Part shown: positions 16,367 to 25,274 of the stretch, piece after piece
How positions within the stretch are numbered: the first letter of the stretch is position 1
How the letters are laid out: every line of letters begins with the position of its first letter
Assembly: GCA_964473205.1 (NCBI GenBank)
Contig: CAYYOK010000002.1
Span: forward strand, 1 to 64,000
Direction of reading: 5' to 3'
Source of the DNA: CAYMRL01 sp964473205
GTDB taxonomy: Bacteria > Deinococcota > Deinococci > Deinococcales > Trueperaceae
DNA length: 64,000 bases
Made by a program: the position numbers and the translations under genes
The notes under the pieces: generated by a model
Database searches by the model: none
What the model saw: the letters and a program-made list of their open reading frames with translations, nothing else
Told to the model about the DNA's origin: nothing

Positions 16367-17644
16367 ATGCCGATGTCGTTACCAAGGGCCCTGAGGCCGT
16401 TCGAGACGCGCCAGTACCGGCTGCTGGTGATGGCGCTGCTGATGTCGCTGTTCGGATCCGGCATCTGGGCCGTCGCGATGGTGTGGCAGGTCATGGAGCT
16501 CGGCGGCGGGCCGAGGCAGCTCTCGTCGGTCGCGACCGCCGGCGCGCTCGGCCTGATGGCGGCCGTGCTCCTGGGCGGGGTGGCCGCCGACCGCGTCCCG
16601 CAGCGGCGCGTGCTGATGCTCGTCGAGCTAACCAAGTCCCTGGTCGTCGGCACTGGCGCCGTCCTAGCCCTGACCGGCGGCCTGCAGCTCTCGCACATGG
16701 TCGTGGTCGCCCTTGTGCTGGGCCTGGCCGACGCGTTCTTCTACCCCGCGTACACCGCGATGCTCCCCAGCATCCTGCCGCCCGAGCAGCTACTGGCCGC
16801 CAACGGGGTCGAGGGCGTGCTGCGCCCGACGATCCAGCAGGCCGCCGGGCCGGCGTTGGCCGGCTTGGCCATCGCCGCCTTCTCGCCGGCTCACGCGATG
16901 GCGCTGGTCGCCCTGCTGCAGCTCCTCGCCCTGCTGGGCCTGACGCGGCTGCGGCCCGTCGCGCTGAGGAGGGAGCTCGACGCCGAGCAGAACGCCGTCG
17001 CCGCTGCGCTCAAAGACGTCCGCGACGGCTTCAAGTACATGGTCGCCACGCCCTGGCTACTCGCCACCCTGCTGTTGGCGACGCTGATGCTGCTCCTGAT
17101 CATGGGGCCGATCCAGGTGCTGCTGCCGTTTGCGATCCGCGAGAACATGGGCGGCGACGCCGGCGGCTTCGCCCTGGCGCTGGCGGCCTTCGGCGTCGGC
17201 GGGGCGATCGGCTCGGTGGCGATCGCCTCCTGGCGGCTGCCGCGCCGCTACCTCTCCGCGATGCTCCTGCTCTGGGGGATCAGCTGCGTGCCGCTGGTGG
17301 TGGTCGGCTTCGCGACCTCGCTGTGGGTCGTGGTCCCGGCTCTGTTCGTCACCGGCGTGCTCGGGTCGATGGCCAACGTCATCTGGGGCACGCTGCTGCA
17401 GCGGCGCGTGCCGCCTGAGCTGCTGGGCCGCGTCTCGAGCCTTGACTTCTTCGTGAGCCTCGCGCTCATGCCGGTCTCGATGGCGATCGCCGGGCCCCTG
17501 GGCGAGCGTCTGGGGCTGCCGCTGGTGTTCTCGATCGCGGCGTTCGTGCCGCCGGTGTTGGCCGTCGTGGCCGTGGTGGCCGCGCGGCTGAGGCGCGACG
17601 AGATCGAGCATCCTCTCGACGATGCCGCCGGAGCTCCCGCCTGA
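16367..17644 (+). CDS. MFS transporter (EntS-like MFS_3 type)
   Basis: About 425 residues from the ATG at 16367; further upstream in-frame starts add a Cys-containing tail with no membrane character and are less likely. About 12 hydrophobic segments are seen, with the loop motif GGVAADRVPQRRVL after TM2 (MFS motif A) and a mid-protein cytosolic loop near DAEQNAVAAALKDVRDGFKYM. The PTIQQAAGPALAGL stretch is typical of the enterobactin-exporter-like branch. Likely drug or metabolite efflux. Confidence 0.85.
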   Translation: MPMSLPRALRPFETRQYRLLVMALLMSLFGSGIWAVAMVWQVMELGGGPRQLSSVATAGALGLMAAVLLGGVAADRVPQRRVLMLVELTKSLVVGTGAVLALTGGLQLSHMVVVALVLGLADAFFYPAYTAMLPSILPPEQLLAANGVEGVLRPTIQQAAGPALAGLAIAAFSPAHAMALVALLQLLALLGLTRLRPVALRRELDAEQNAVAAALKDVRDGFKYMVATPWLLATLLLATLMLLLIMGPIQVLLPFAIRENMGGDAGGFALALAAFGVGGAIGSVAIASWRLPRRYLSAMLLLWGISCVPLVVVGFATSLWVVVPALFVTGVLGSMANVIWGTLLQRRVPPELLGRVSSLDFFVSLALMPVSMAIAGPLGERLGLPLVFSIAAFVPPVLAVVAVVAARLRRDEIEHPLDDAAGAPA

Positions 17645-17697
17645 GGCCCTGCAGCCGGTGAGCGCCACCTAGCTCGGCGAACCGGCCAAGATAGGGC

Positions 17698-18759
17698 ATG
17701 AGCAAGGACCGCCTGGTCATCTACGGCGCCAACGGCTACGTGGGCGAGGCGGTCTCGAGGTTGGCCGCGTCGCAGGGGCTGAGGCCGGTGCTGGCGGGCC
17801 GCGACGCCCTCGCCGTCGGCAGGCTCGCGGTCGAGCTCGGGCTGGAGGCGCGCATCGTCTCGCTCGACGATCCGCCCGGGCTCGACTCGGCCCTCGAGGA
17901 CGCCCGCGTCGTGCTGAACATGGCGGGCCCGTACGCTTGGACGGCCGAGCCGATGGTCCGAGCCTGCTTGCGCACGCAGACGCACTACTCGGACATCACG
18001 GGCGAGTTGCCGGTCATCGAGGCGCTCGCGGCGCTGGACGGCGAGGCGCGCCAGCGCGGCGTGATGCTCATGCCTGCCGTCGGCCTCGACTCCGTGCCGT
18101 CCGACTGCCTGGCCGCCCATCTGGTCGGGCGGCTGCCTGGTGCGACGAGCATCGTGCTCGCGCTGCGGACCTCGGGCCCTGCCGGGCTGCCGCCCGGCAC
18201 GCAGCGGACGCTGATCGAGCTGGCTCATCTCCCGGACCGCGTGGTGCGCGGAGGCGCGCTCGTGTCGCTGCCTGGGCTCGGCGTGGCGGCGCGCGCCGTC
18301 GACTTCGGCGAGGGGCCGGTGCTCGCGCTCCGCTTCCAGGCGGCCGATCCGTTCGTCGTGTGGCGCACCACCGGGGTCCCCGACGTCGAGATGTACGTGG
18401 CTTTGCCGGCGCTGATGCGCGTCGGCTACCGTCTCGCTCGCCTGGTGCGTCCCCTGTTCCGCTGGAGGGCGTTGCGCCGCCTGGGTCAGCGTCTGGTGTT
18501 GCCAGGAGCGTCGGAGTCGGCGTTGGCGAGGTCCTCGACGCAGGTGTGGGGCGAGGCTCGTGACGTTGCCGGCAGCGTAGTGAGGTCGCGCCTCGACGGT
18601 CCCGAAGGCGCGGTCGTGTGGACGACGCGCGCGGCGTTGGCGGTGGTGCGGCGCGTGCTCGCGGGCGAGGCGCCACCGGGCTGCCAGACCCCGGCGGGAG
18701 CGTTCGGACCGGACCTGGTGTTGGAGTGCGAGGGGGTCGTGAGGGTGGACGTCGCTTAA
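17698..18759 (+). CDS. Saccharopine dehydrogenase-like NAD(P)-binding protein
   Basis: 353 residues. N-terminal Rossmann loop VIYGANGYVGEAVSRLA, then VVLNMAGPYAWTAEPMVRACLRTQTHYSDITGE, the signature of the SDR-like saccharopine dehydrogenase/trans-acting enoyl reductase group. GVMLMPAVGLDSVPSDCLA follows. Probably an oxidoreductase of lipid or amino-acid metabolism; substrate not deducible. It stands alone between the MFS gene and the ArsR promoter. Confidence 0.8.
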   Translation: MSKDRLVIYGANGYVGEAVSRLAASQGLRPVLAGRDALAVGRLAVELGLEARIVSLDDPPGLDSALEDARVVLNMAGPYAWTAEPMVRACLRTQTHYSDITGELPVIEALAALDGEARQRGVMLMPAVGLDSVPSDCLAAHLVGRLPGATSIVLALRTSGPAGLPPGTQRTLIELAHLPDRVVRGGALVSLPGLGVAARAVDFGEGPVLALRFQAADPFVVWRTTGVPDVEMYVALPALMRVGYRLARLVRPLFRWRALRRLGQRLVLPGASESALARSSTQVWGEARDVAGSVVRSRLDGPEGAVVWTTRAALAVVRRVLAGEAPPGCQTPAGAFGPDLVLECEGVVRVDVA

Positions 18760-18823
18760 CTCTAGTTCGGGCGCTCAGGGTGCCGGACCGTTTGGCGCAG
18801 CGCGCCCGATGTCTTCCGATGCC

Positions 18824-18854
18824 TTGACATCATATTCTGTTTATGGAATATGAT
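18824..18854 (+). promoter_or_regulatory. Promoter with overlapping ArsR operator
   Basis: TTGACA (18824-18829) and TATGAT (18849-18854), 19-bp spacing. Between them and over the -10 lies the palindrome TCATATTC-N8-GAATATGA (18830-18853). The -10 ends 7 nt before the ATG at 18862, so the transcript is probably leaderless. Binding by the ArsR protein would block RNA polymerase. Confidence 0.65.
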
Positions 18855-18861
18855 AGCCGGC

Positions 18862-19197
18862 ATGGTGAGCATGACCAACCCAGGAGGCGCTCTGTCCGCG
18901 CTCTCGGACCCGGTGTGCCGCGGCATCCTCTCGGCCATCGGTCCGAGCGAGGCCACGGTCACCGACCTGGTTGAGATACTCGCCATACCCCAGCCACAGG
19001 TGTCCAAACGCCTGGCGGTCCTGCGCGAAGCCGACCTCGTCAAGGTCCGGCCGGAGGGGAAGTGGCGCTACTACAGCGTCGACGGCCCCACCTTGCAGCA
19101 GATCGCCGAGTGGCTGGCGAGGTTCAGCGCCACCATCAACCAACGCCTCGATCGGCTCGAGGACGTGGTGGCAGACATCGAGGAGGGTCGAGCATGA
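18862..19197 (+). CDS. ArsR-family transcriptional regulator
   Basis: About 111 residues from the ATG at 18862 (a frame start at 18850 lies in the -10 box and is unlikely). Compact winged HTH: ALSDPVCRGILSAI, VTDLVEILAIPQPQVSKRLAVLREADLV, wing RPEGKWRYYSV, then a coiled C-terminal helix. No metal-binding Cys. The stop overlaps the next gene by ATGA. Pairing of ArsR with an AHSA1-type protein is common, and the pair is usually autoregulated. Confidence 0.88.
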   Translation: MVSMTNPGGALSALSDPVCRGILSAIGPSEATVTDLVEILAIPQPQVSKRLAVLREADLVKVRPEGKWRYYSVDGPTLQQIAEWLARFSATINQRLDRLEDVVADIEEGRA

Positions 19198-19706
19198 CCG
19201 TAAGGACGAACCGCAAAGGCAGTGCCACGCTGAGAACGGTCTCGGACACCGCTTACGAGATCGAGCGCAAGTTCGACGCCAAGGCCGACTCGGTCTTCCG
19301 CGCGATGACCGAGCCGCAGTACGTGAGGCGCTGGTGGGGCTTCCCCGACGTCGAGTGGCTCGACTGCCAGATCGACCTACGCGTCGGCGGCTACTGGCGC
19401 TTCGCGGTCAGGGGCGAGGGCTACGAGGTCGCGTTCCATGGGCACTATCAGCGATTGGATCGGCCTCACAACATGGCGCACACCGAGATCTTCGAGGGCA
19501 TGCCCGGTGGTGGGCCTGACGTGCACGAGCCGAAGACGCTGATAACCACTCGGCTGAGCGAGCAGGACGGCGTGACGACGCTCCATGCTCACGTCGAGTG
19601 CTACTCGCCCGAGGTGCTCAACGGCATTCTCGAGAGTGGGATGGAGAGCGGGTTGCAGGTCTCGTACGACAGGATCGAGGACTTGGTGCCCGAGATCGAG
19701 GGGTGA
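19194..19706 (+). CDS. SRPBCC/AHSA1-domain protein
   Basis: 170 residues from the ATG that overlaps the ArsR stop (ATGA). START-like ligand-cavity fold of the AHSA1 type: FDAKADSVFRAMTEPQYVRRWW, GGYWRFAVRGEGYEVAFHGHY, and the C-terminal helix GMESGLQVSYDRIEDLV. Co-transcribed with the ArsR regulator, which may sense the same ligand. Ligand unknown. Confidence 0.85.
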   Translation: MTVRTNRKGSATLRTVSDTAYEIERKFDAKADSVFRAMTEPQYVRRWWGFPDVEWLDCQIDLRVGGYWRFAVRGEGYEVAFHGHYQRLDRPHNMAHTEIFEGMPGGGPDVHEPKTLITTRLSEQDGVTTLHAHVECYSPEVLNGILESGMESGLQVSYDRIEDLVPEIEG

Positions 19707-19768
19707 TGCATTTTGGTGGTGGGCGGCGCGGTGGCTTCGGCTGCCGCGCCGTTCGTCTGTCGGCGGTC

Positions 19769-20884
19769 TCAGCCGCTTTCTCTAACGATCAGTTGGGTCG
19801 GCAGCTTCACGGAATCCGGCAGGCTCTCACCCCGCAACTGGGCGAGTAGCAGCCGGCCCGCCTGACGCCCTTTCTCGACCGACGGCTGATGAACCGTGGT
19901 GAGAGGCGGGGTGGAGTGGGCCGCGGCCGGCTGGTCGTCGAACCCGATCACGGCGATCTCCTCTGGCACCGCGATGCCCTCGTGCTTCAGGTAGGAGAGC
20001 ACGCCGAACGCGAGCTGGTCGCTCATAGCCAGCAGCGCCGTCGGCCGCGGCTGCTGGGCCAGCAGGGCGGCCGCTGCCTCCTCGCCGTCGATCGGGCGGT
20101 TGTCGCCGCACTCGTAGACGGTAACGTTACCGTCCCATGTCAGGCCGGCGGCTTCGATCGCGGCTCGGTAGCCGTCGAGCCTGGCGCGAACAGAGACGTA
20201 GGACACCTGCGCCTGCCGCTCGGACCCCGCGAGCCCTCCGACCGCGTCGAGCCCGAACTCCATCGCCACGATCCCGAGCTGCTTGTGCCCGCGGGTGATG
20301 AGGTGCTCGGCGGCGGTGCGCGCGCCTCCCTCGTCGTCGATCGACACGTGCAGGTAGCCGGCGGCGCCGCTGTTTTCGACCATCACGGTGGGTAGGCGGC
20401 GAGCCAGCGCGGCGTCGAGCACCGGGTCGTCCTCGGCCAGGCATTGGACGATCAGGCCGTCGACGTTGGCCGTGGTGATCGGCAGGACGCCTTCGTTCTC
20501 GTCCGGCGTGCCCATGAGCATGAGCGCGTAGCCGGCGCCCTCGACCTCGCGCGCTATGCCCTCGATGAACTGCGCGGCCGCCGGATCTGTGAACGCGTAG
20601 GAGAGCGGCCCGGCGAAGGCGACGCCGATGACGTTGCTGACGCCGCGGCGCAGGCTGCGGGCTGCCGGGTCGGGACCGGTGTAGCCCAGTCGAGCGGCGG
20701 TGTCGAGGATCTTCTTGCGCAGCGATTCGGAGAGCTGGTCGGGGCGGTTGTAGGCGTTGGAGACCGTGGAGGGGGCGATGCCGAGCTCGGTGGCGATGTC
20801 TTTGAGCGTGAGACGGCTAGGGGTTCCGGCTCCGGTCTCGCGTTTGTCTCCGCTCCCCTTGACGCCCATTCGTTCAGCATACAT
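19769..20884 (-). CDS. LacI-family transcriptional regulator
   Basis: Up to 371 residues; an ATG at 20869 would drop five. LacI HTH (LTLKDIATELGIAPSTVSNAYNRP) with hinge helix, then a periplasmic-binding-like sensor domain ending in IAVIGFDDQPAAAHSTPPLTTV. Two copies of a GAATCGATTC palindrome lie immediately upstream, the first touching the start codon; strong autoregulation is implied. No sugar transporter or glycosidase is adjacent; the only divergent neighbour is the ParB-like gene. Confidence 0.9.
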   Translation of the reverse strand: MYAERMGVKGSGDKRETGAGTPSRLTLKDIATELGIAPSTVSNAYNRPDQLSESLRKKILDTAARLGYTGPDPAARSLRRGVSNVIGVAFAGPLSYAFTDPAAAQFIEGIAREVEGAGYALMLMGTPDENEGVLPITTANVDGLIVQCLAEDDPVLDAALARRLPTVMVENSGAAGYLHVSIDDEGGARTAAEHLITRGHKQLGIVAMEFGLDAVGGLAGSERQAQVSYVSVRARLDGYRAAIEAAGLTWDGNVTVYECGDNRPIDGEEAAAALLAQQPRPTALLAMSDQLAFGVLSYLKHEGIAVPEEIAVIGFDDQPAAAHSTPPLTTVHQPSVEKGRQAGRLLLAQLRGESLPDSVKLPTQLIVRESG

Positions 20885-20885
20885 A

Positions 20886-20913
20886 CTGAATCGATTCAGA
20901 ACAGAATCGATTC
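20886..20913. promoter_or_regulatory. Twin LacI-type operators
   Basis: CTGAATCGATTCAG (20886-20899, perfect 14-bp palindrome) and GAATCGATTC (20904-20913), centre-to-centre 16 bp. The central CG step is typical of LacI-family operators. They lie between the LacI gene and the ParB-like gene. Confidence 0.8.
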
Positions 20914-20974
20914 AGAGGGTTCTGTGCTGATCGTGGAAGCCGGAGGGGCCGGCATCGAAAGGGAGGTGAAGGCG

Positions 20975-21502
20975 GTGAAACACAGGCTAGCAGTGGGCAT
21001 CACGGGACTGACGCAGGCCCGCTTCGAGTTCCAGCGCGCGCACCAGCGCGCCAAGTTCCGCAGCGTGGTCGATCGACTGCTGCGCCGTTGCGGCAGCCTC
21101 TGCTCTCTGCGCGACGCCGCCGAGGAGGCGGGGCGCGAGCTCTCCCCATCTGCGGTGATGGTGGACGCCAACGGTCACGCCAAGTTCATCCCCAGCCCGG
21201 CAAGGCTGCAAGAGGTGGATCTCGACATGATCATCGGCAGCTTGGGTCGCGCCGAGGACTACACAGCCGACTTCCTCCCACGACTGGGCAGCGACGAGGA
21301 GCGCTGGGCCCGCGTGCGCCTCGCGCTCGACAGCCTCAAGGGCGTGCCGCCCATCGAGCTTTACGAGTACGAAGGCGAGTACTACGTGAAGGACGGTCAT
21401 CACCGTGTATCGGTGATGAAGCGGGTGGGGTTCAAGCGGGTGGAGGCTTATGTGACTCGGCTGGTACCTGTTAGGCGAGAAGACCACGCCCTTATCAGTT
21501 GA
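20975..21502 (+). CDS. ParB/Srx-fold nuclease-domain protein
   Basis: About 175 residues from GTG at 20975, with GGGAGG 8 nt upstream. The second half carries GVPPIELYEYEGEYYVKDGHHRVSVMKRVGFKRVEAYVT, the ParB-like N-terminal (Srx-fold) block with DGHHR. The first half is a basic helical region. Solitary proteins of this type occur in actinobacteria, Chloroflexi and Deinococcota; whether they bind CTP or DNA is not known. Placed downstream of LacI operators, so sugar-state control is possible. Confidence 0.7.
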   Translation: MKHRLAVGITGLTQARFEFQRAHQRAKFRSVVDRLLRRCGSLCSLRDAAEEAGRELSPSAVMVDANGHAKFIPSPARLQEVDLDMIIGSLGRAEDYTADFLPRLGSDEERWARVRLALDSLKGVPPIELYEYEGEYYVKDGHHRVSVMKRVGFKRVEAYVTRLVPVRREDHALIS

Positions 21503-21579
21503 GTTCGTTGACTGGGCCGAGGTGGACCGCTAAGCTACGTAACGCTCAGGCGAACGCATCGTTGGCCTGAAGTGGGCTT

Positions 21580-21654
21580 GGGCGGCTAGCTCAGCGGGAG
21601 AGCACTCGCTTCACACGCGAGGGGTCGCAGGTTCAAATCCTGTGCCGCCCACCA
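21580..21654 (+). tRNA. tRNA-Val (anticodon CAC)
   Basis: Full cloverleaf: acceptor GGGCGGC/GCCGCCC, D-arm GCTC/GAGC, anticodon stem CTCGC/GCGAG around loop TTCACAC (anticodon CAC), T-arm with loop TTCAAAT, encoded 3' CCA. The accessory region begins straight after it. Confidence 0.95.
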
Positions 21655-21715
21655 TGTAAGACCAGCAGCGGTGCGCGGCGTTCGTTCGCATTGCGGAGCA
21701 CCCGAGGAGAGTTGG

Positions 21716-21940
21716 ATGAGCCAGCTCCACCGCATAACCGTAGACCCGGAACAGCACGGTGGGAGACCAAGCATTCGCGGCCTTAGAATCCGCGTGAAGG
21801 ACGTGCTGGAACTGTTGGCCGCCGGCGCGAGCCGCGAGGAGATCCTCCAGGACTATCCTTACCTGGAGCCAGAGGACATCACCGCCGTTCTGGAATACGC
21901 GGCACGACAGAGTGACCATCCGATCGTTCTGAGTTCGTAA
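21716..21940 (+). CDS. DUF433 antitoxin-like protein
   Basis: 74 residues, start ATG at 21716 behind a GAGGAGAG Shine-Dalgarno. Seen: GGRPSIRGLRIRVKDVLELLAAGASREEIL and YPYLEPEDITAVLEYAA, the two conserved blocks of DUF433 (VapB45-like) proteins, which contain a small HTH. Its last base is the first of the next gene's ATG, so the two are translationally coupled as a toxin-antitoxin pair. Confidence 0.88.
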   Translation: MSQLHRITVDPEQHGGRPSIRGLRIRVKDVLELLAAGASREEILQDYPYLEPEDITAVLEYAARQSDHPIVLSS

Positions 21941-22269
21941 TGCGCTTTCTCGTTGATGCGCAGTTGCCTCCGGCGCTGGCCAGATGGCTTGAGGCCCAAG
22001 GGCATCCGGCTGACCATGTCTCGGATCTGGGTTTGGTGGAGGCGAGCGACTTGATCATCTGGAACGCTGCCGCAGACCGTGAAGCGGTGATCGTGACTAA
22101 GGACGAGGACTTCGTGACTCTGAGCGCGTTTCGAGGCGAGGGCCCTGCCGTCTTGTGGATCAGACTTGGGAACACTCGTACTAATGAGTTGATCGGCCGC
22201 ATGCAGACAAGTTTGGCCAAGGTGACTGCCGCCTTGGAACGCGGCGAGTCCATAGTCGAAGTGGTTTGA
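21940..22269 (+). CDS. DUF5615 PIN-like toxin
   Basis: 109 residues. N-terminal MRFLVDAQLPPALARWL and VTKDEDF are the acidic-residue motifs of the Mut7-C/DUF5615 PIN-like nuclease fold; GPAVLWIRLGNTRTNEL is the third block. Probable RNA-cleaving partner of the upstream DUF433 protein. First gene pair after the tRNA. Confidence 0.88.
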   Translation: MRFLVDAQLPPALARWLEAQGHPADHVSDLGLVEASDLIIWNAAADREAVIVTKDEDFVTLSAFRGEGPAVLWIRLGNTRTNELIGRMQTSLAKVTAALERGESIVEVV

Positions 22270-22344
22270 GTGGCACTCTCAGAGCGCATGGCTTCTGGTA
22301 GAGAGGCACTCGAGTTGACTGCGGCTCTGCTTCAACGCGCCAGA

Positions 22345-22512
22345 CTGATGCTGCTTCGCGCAGCGTGTCGTCATCCAGGCTGAAGTAGGCGTAACCTTTG
22401 GCGGCACCGATATGGCTTGCCAGCGTGGTCCAAGTATCAGGACTACCGGACTGTCTTGCAGGGCGTCCAGAGCCTGCTCGACGAGCCTGCGGATGTGACC
22501 GGTTGGTAACAC
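22345..22512 (-). pseudogene. Decayed DUF4143-type AAA ATPase fragment with Walker A deletion
   Basis: From an ATG at 22512 the frame reads LVEQALDALQDSPVVLILGPR, the start of an AAA_14/DUF4143 ATPase, and then loses homology. In the next frame the protein resumes as TLASHIGAAKGYAYFSLDDDTLREAAS. The junction falls where GPRQAGKST should be, so a deletion of about 14-17 nt removed the Walker A loop and shifted the frame. The rest of the gene is gone. Confidence 0.65.
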
Positions 22513-22651
22513 ATCGGCTAATCGTAACTAGAGATATCGGCAGATTGCGAGAATGACCTTCGGCTGATCGTCGGGGAGAGCGTCGGCAGTTTGCTAGCGG
22601 GCGAGGTCGACTGCGTTCAAGTAGAGGTCGACGATCACGGCAGGTGGCCGC

Positions 22652-23257
22652 TCAGAGCCTGAAGAACGCCTTGATGTCATCGACGTCACTGAAGCTGAAC
22701 GTCAACGAGATGGAATCACCGTTCAGTCGGGCGATCTCGTTATCTATGTCGCGGATGCCGTCGCGCACAGCCCGGGCCTCCGCTACGTAGTGAGAGTCAG
22801 GAACGAACGGTGCGAAGGTCGTCTTGATCTCCACCCGGCCGACGCCTTCGACATAACTGCTCCGCTCGCGTTCGTACGCCTTGCTCTCGGTAGCGGCCTG
22901 ATTCAGCAGCACCTCGACATCGAGCAGGTTGCTGCGCTGGCGCACCAGGAAGCCGATGTCGTTCGCGGCGTTGAACCTCGCGATCTCGGTATGAATCTCG
23001 TTGCTGTAGTTCAGGAGTGCGAAGTACCGGTCCTTGTACTCCTCGAACCTGATGCCGTTCTGATTCTCGACCTTCAGGCCGTCCTCCACCATTTCGCCGT
23101 AGATCAGCCTGGCCGACTTTCCGAGCAAGGCTGCGTGTCTGGCGATGGCCTGAACCCCGTTCACAAGGCTTGATATCTCGTTCTTCAGACGCAGGGCTTC
23201 GTGGACCGTGATGGTCATGGTGGTTGGCTTTAGGGTCGTTGCGAAGGACTGAAGCAT
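22652..23257 (-). CDS. Hypothetical helical protein
   Basis: 201 residues, ATG at 23257 with GGGAGG 5 nt upstream. Mostly alpha-helical, coiled-coil-like, with repeated acidic/basic heptads (LRLKNEISSLVNGVQAI, EIHTEIARFNAANDIGFLV, AVRDGIRDIDNEIARLNGD) and no Cys or obvious catalytic motif. Cytosolic. Not a family I can name with confidence. It stands alone in the island. Confidence 0.65.
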   Translation of the reverse strand: MLQSFATTLKPTTMTITVHEALRLKNEISSLVNGVQAIARHAALLGKSARLIYGEMVEDGLKVENQNGIRFEEYKDRYFALLNYSNEIHTEIARFNAANDIGFLVRQRSNLLDVEVLLNQAATESKAYERERSSYVEGVGRVEIKTTFAPFVPDSHYVAEARAVRDGIRDIDNEIARLNGDSISLTFSFSDVDDIKAFFRL

Positions 23258-23506
23258 GTGAACCTCCCGAACTGGAACGGCTACTAGATAGAACCGGGGC
23301 TGGGTCTCCCGCGGCTCGGCGAGCGATCAACCGTGGAGAACCATCTGGTATGGGTTGCGCTCTTCGCACTGCCGTCTGCGCTGTTGCGCCTTCCGGGTTC
23401 CGTTCTGAGTCAGTGGATCGCTTTTGAGGCGATTAGGATTTCCAGTCCTTAGAGCGGCTCCGCAGCAGTCGACCGGCGCCGATTCGCCAGTACACCCAGC
23501 CCCAGG

Positions 23507-23529
23507 CTCCCGGGAACGAGTCCCGGGAG
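23507..23529. terminator. 9-bp perfect hairpin in gene-poor gap
   Basis: CTCCCGGGA, 5-nt loop, TCCCGGGAG. The 23258-23640 gap holds no other feature I can support. May be a relic terminator of a lost gene. Confidence 0.4.
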
Positions 23530-23639
23530 TGAGCACCATAGCAGCGTCCGACCCTCCGCAGTCGAGGGGCCTAGTCTCTTGCCTAGGTGTTCTAGGTCCG
23601 TGGAGCGCGCGCCGGCCACATCTTCTCCGGTCACGACGA

Positions 23640-24966
23640 GTAGATCGAGTACGTGCGGCTCGACGGCGTGCGCTACTGGGATGTCGGCTACGCCGGAGAC
23701 GGCCTGCGCGGACCCGGCTACGCCCCGACTACCCTGTACGTGCCCTTCGACCTGCTACCACAAGAAGCTCAGGCGACCCATTGGAGCGCCCACGGCGACG
23801 TTCCCGAGATATGGGAAGGCGACCAGCCGCGATCTTGCGTGCCAGAGAGGCTTTCGCGAAGAAGCACGAGAACACGATCCCTGAGTCCGAGGTCTTCGAG
23901 TGGCCGGTCGGCTACCTTCACGGACCGCGCGAAGCTGACTCAGAACGGCAGGTCGACCCGCACAGCGCTGCTGCTGGTAGGCAAGCAGGGGTCGGCCTGG
24001 AGGTTGTCTCCGAATCCGGCGCAGTTGACGTGGAACCTCGTGGGTCAGGAGAGCGCCCACGAGCACTTCGGACCTCCGTTCTTGCTGAGCACGACCCTTC
24101 TTTTCCAGAAGATACGCAACATCCAGCTCCGTCTCTTGCCGCAGGGTGGACTGCTCCCGCAGGAGGTGGCCAAGTACGACCAGCGGTCGGTGCTCGAGGC
24201 GCTTCACAACTGCATCGCGCATCAGGACTATGCGCGTGGTTCGAGGGTCGTCGTCACGGAGCAGCCTGACAGGTTGGTGTTCGAGAACGCGGGTTCGTTC
24301 TTCGAGGGACACCCTGACGACTACGTGCAAGGTCCGCGCGTCCCGCCTTCCTATCGGAACCCGTTCTTGGTGCAGGCGATGGTTGAACTGAACATGATCG
24401 ACACCATCGGGTATGGCATCCGCATGATGCATGACCGGCAGGCTAAGCGCTTCCTTCCGCTGCCTGATTACGACCTGAGCGATCCGAGCGCGGTGAGGCT
24501 GACGATCTACGGGGGTGTTGTGGACACCGCCTACACGCAACTGCTGATGCAGCGGACTGATCTCCCGTTGGTTGATGTCCTCGCGCTCGACCGTGTGCAG
24601 AAGAAGCTGCCCATACCTGATGACGTCGCGCGCCGTCTCCGCCGGGCGAAGCTGATCGAGGGCAGGAAGCCCAACTTCCATGTCGCAGCCAGCATCGCCG
24701 CCGCTACGGGGCGCAAAGCCGACTACATCCGAACGCGAGCCCAGGACGACGAGTTCTACATGAGGCTCGTGACTGACTTCTTGGACGAGTTCGGTTCAGC
24801 GTCGAGAAGCGAGATCACGAACCTGCTGTGGGACAAGCTTAGCGATGCTCTCGCCGATTCACAGAAGGCTAGCAGGATTACGAATCTCCTTACGAGGAGG
24901 AGGGAGCGCGGGCTTATCTACAACGCTGGGTCGCGGTCCAAGTCTTCTTGGAAGCGAGTCAGATAG
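23640..24966 (+). pseudogene. Frameshifted AlbA_2/HATPase-type ATP-binding regulator
   Basis: From about 23930 the frame matches the C-terminal half of AlbA_2-domain 'RecG-like' ATP-binding proteins: RAKLTQNGRSTRTALLLVGK, SVLEALHNCIAHQDY with the GHKL-type Asn/His, VVVTEQPDRLVFENAGSFF, and YRNPFLVQAMVELNMIDTIGYGIRMM, followed by winged-helix segments. The N-terminal part is out of frame: AREAFAKKHENTIPESEVFEWPVGYL (about 23850-23920) lies in another frame. Further upstream (about 23650-23800) is an unrelated coding-like relic (YWDVGYAGDGLRGPGY). At least one frameshift plus 5' loss; expression as a full protein is unlikely. Confidence 0.6.
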
Positions 24967-25262
24967 TTGCCACAGGTAAAAAAGGCCTAAAAAAGGTCAA
25001 GACTCACTCTATTCGCTAGTTTTGCGTCCCTGAGCCGCATCTTCTTATTTAGCTAGAGCCAGAGGAGAGCTTCGCTTGTCGAAAGGTATTTATTAGGAAC
25101 GAACTCTTGTTGCTACCGACTTCGCCCCTCAATAGGACGACGTCGAGTACCTCGGTCGGCGCGATTCGCGTGAGCAGATTCAACCCGAATTGCACTGCAT
25201 TTGCGTCCTAGCACTCAGTTACCGCCGTCATAGCGGGATTCGGTCCTACAGAGCGACCGCGC
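24967..25262. other. Intergenic stretch, nothing identified
   Basis: About 300 bp, AT-richer than average, with no supportable gene, RNA or inverted repeat. A TATCAT at 25263-25268, 6 nt before the next start codon, may be its -10 box. Confidence 0.5.
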
Positions 25263-25274
25263 TATCATCGATTC

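Noticed and set aside
21586..21919. Minus frames over the tRNA (with a DLNLRPLACEASAL-type tail)
   Set aside because: Classic spurious translation of a tRNA.
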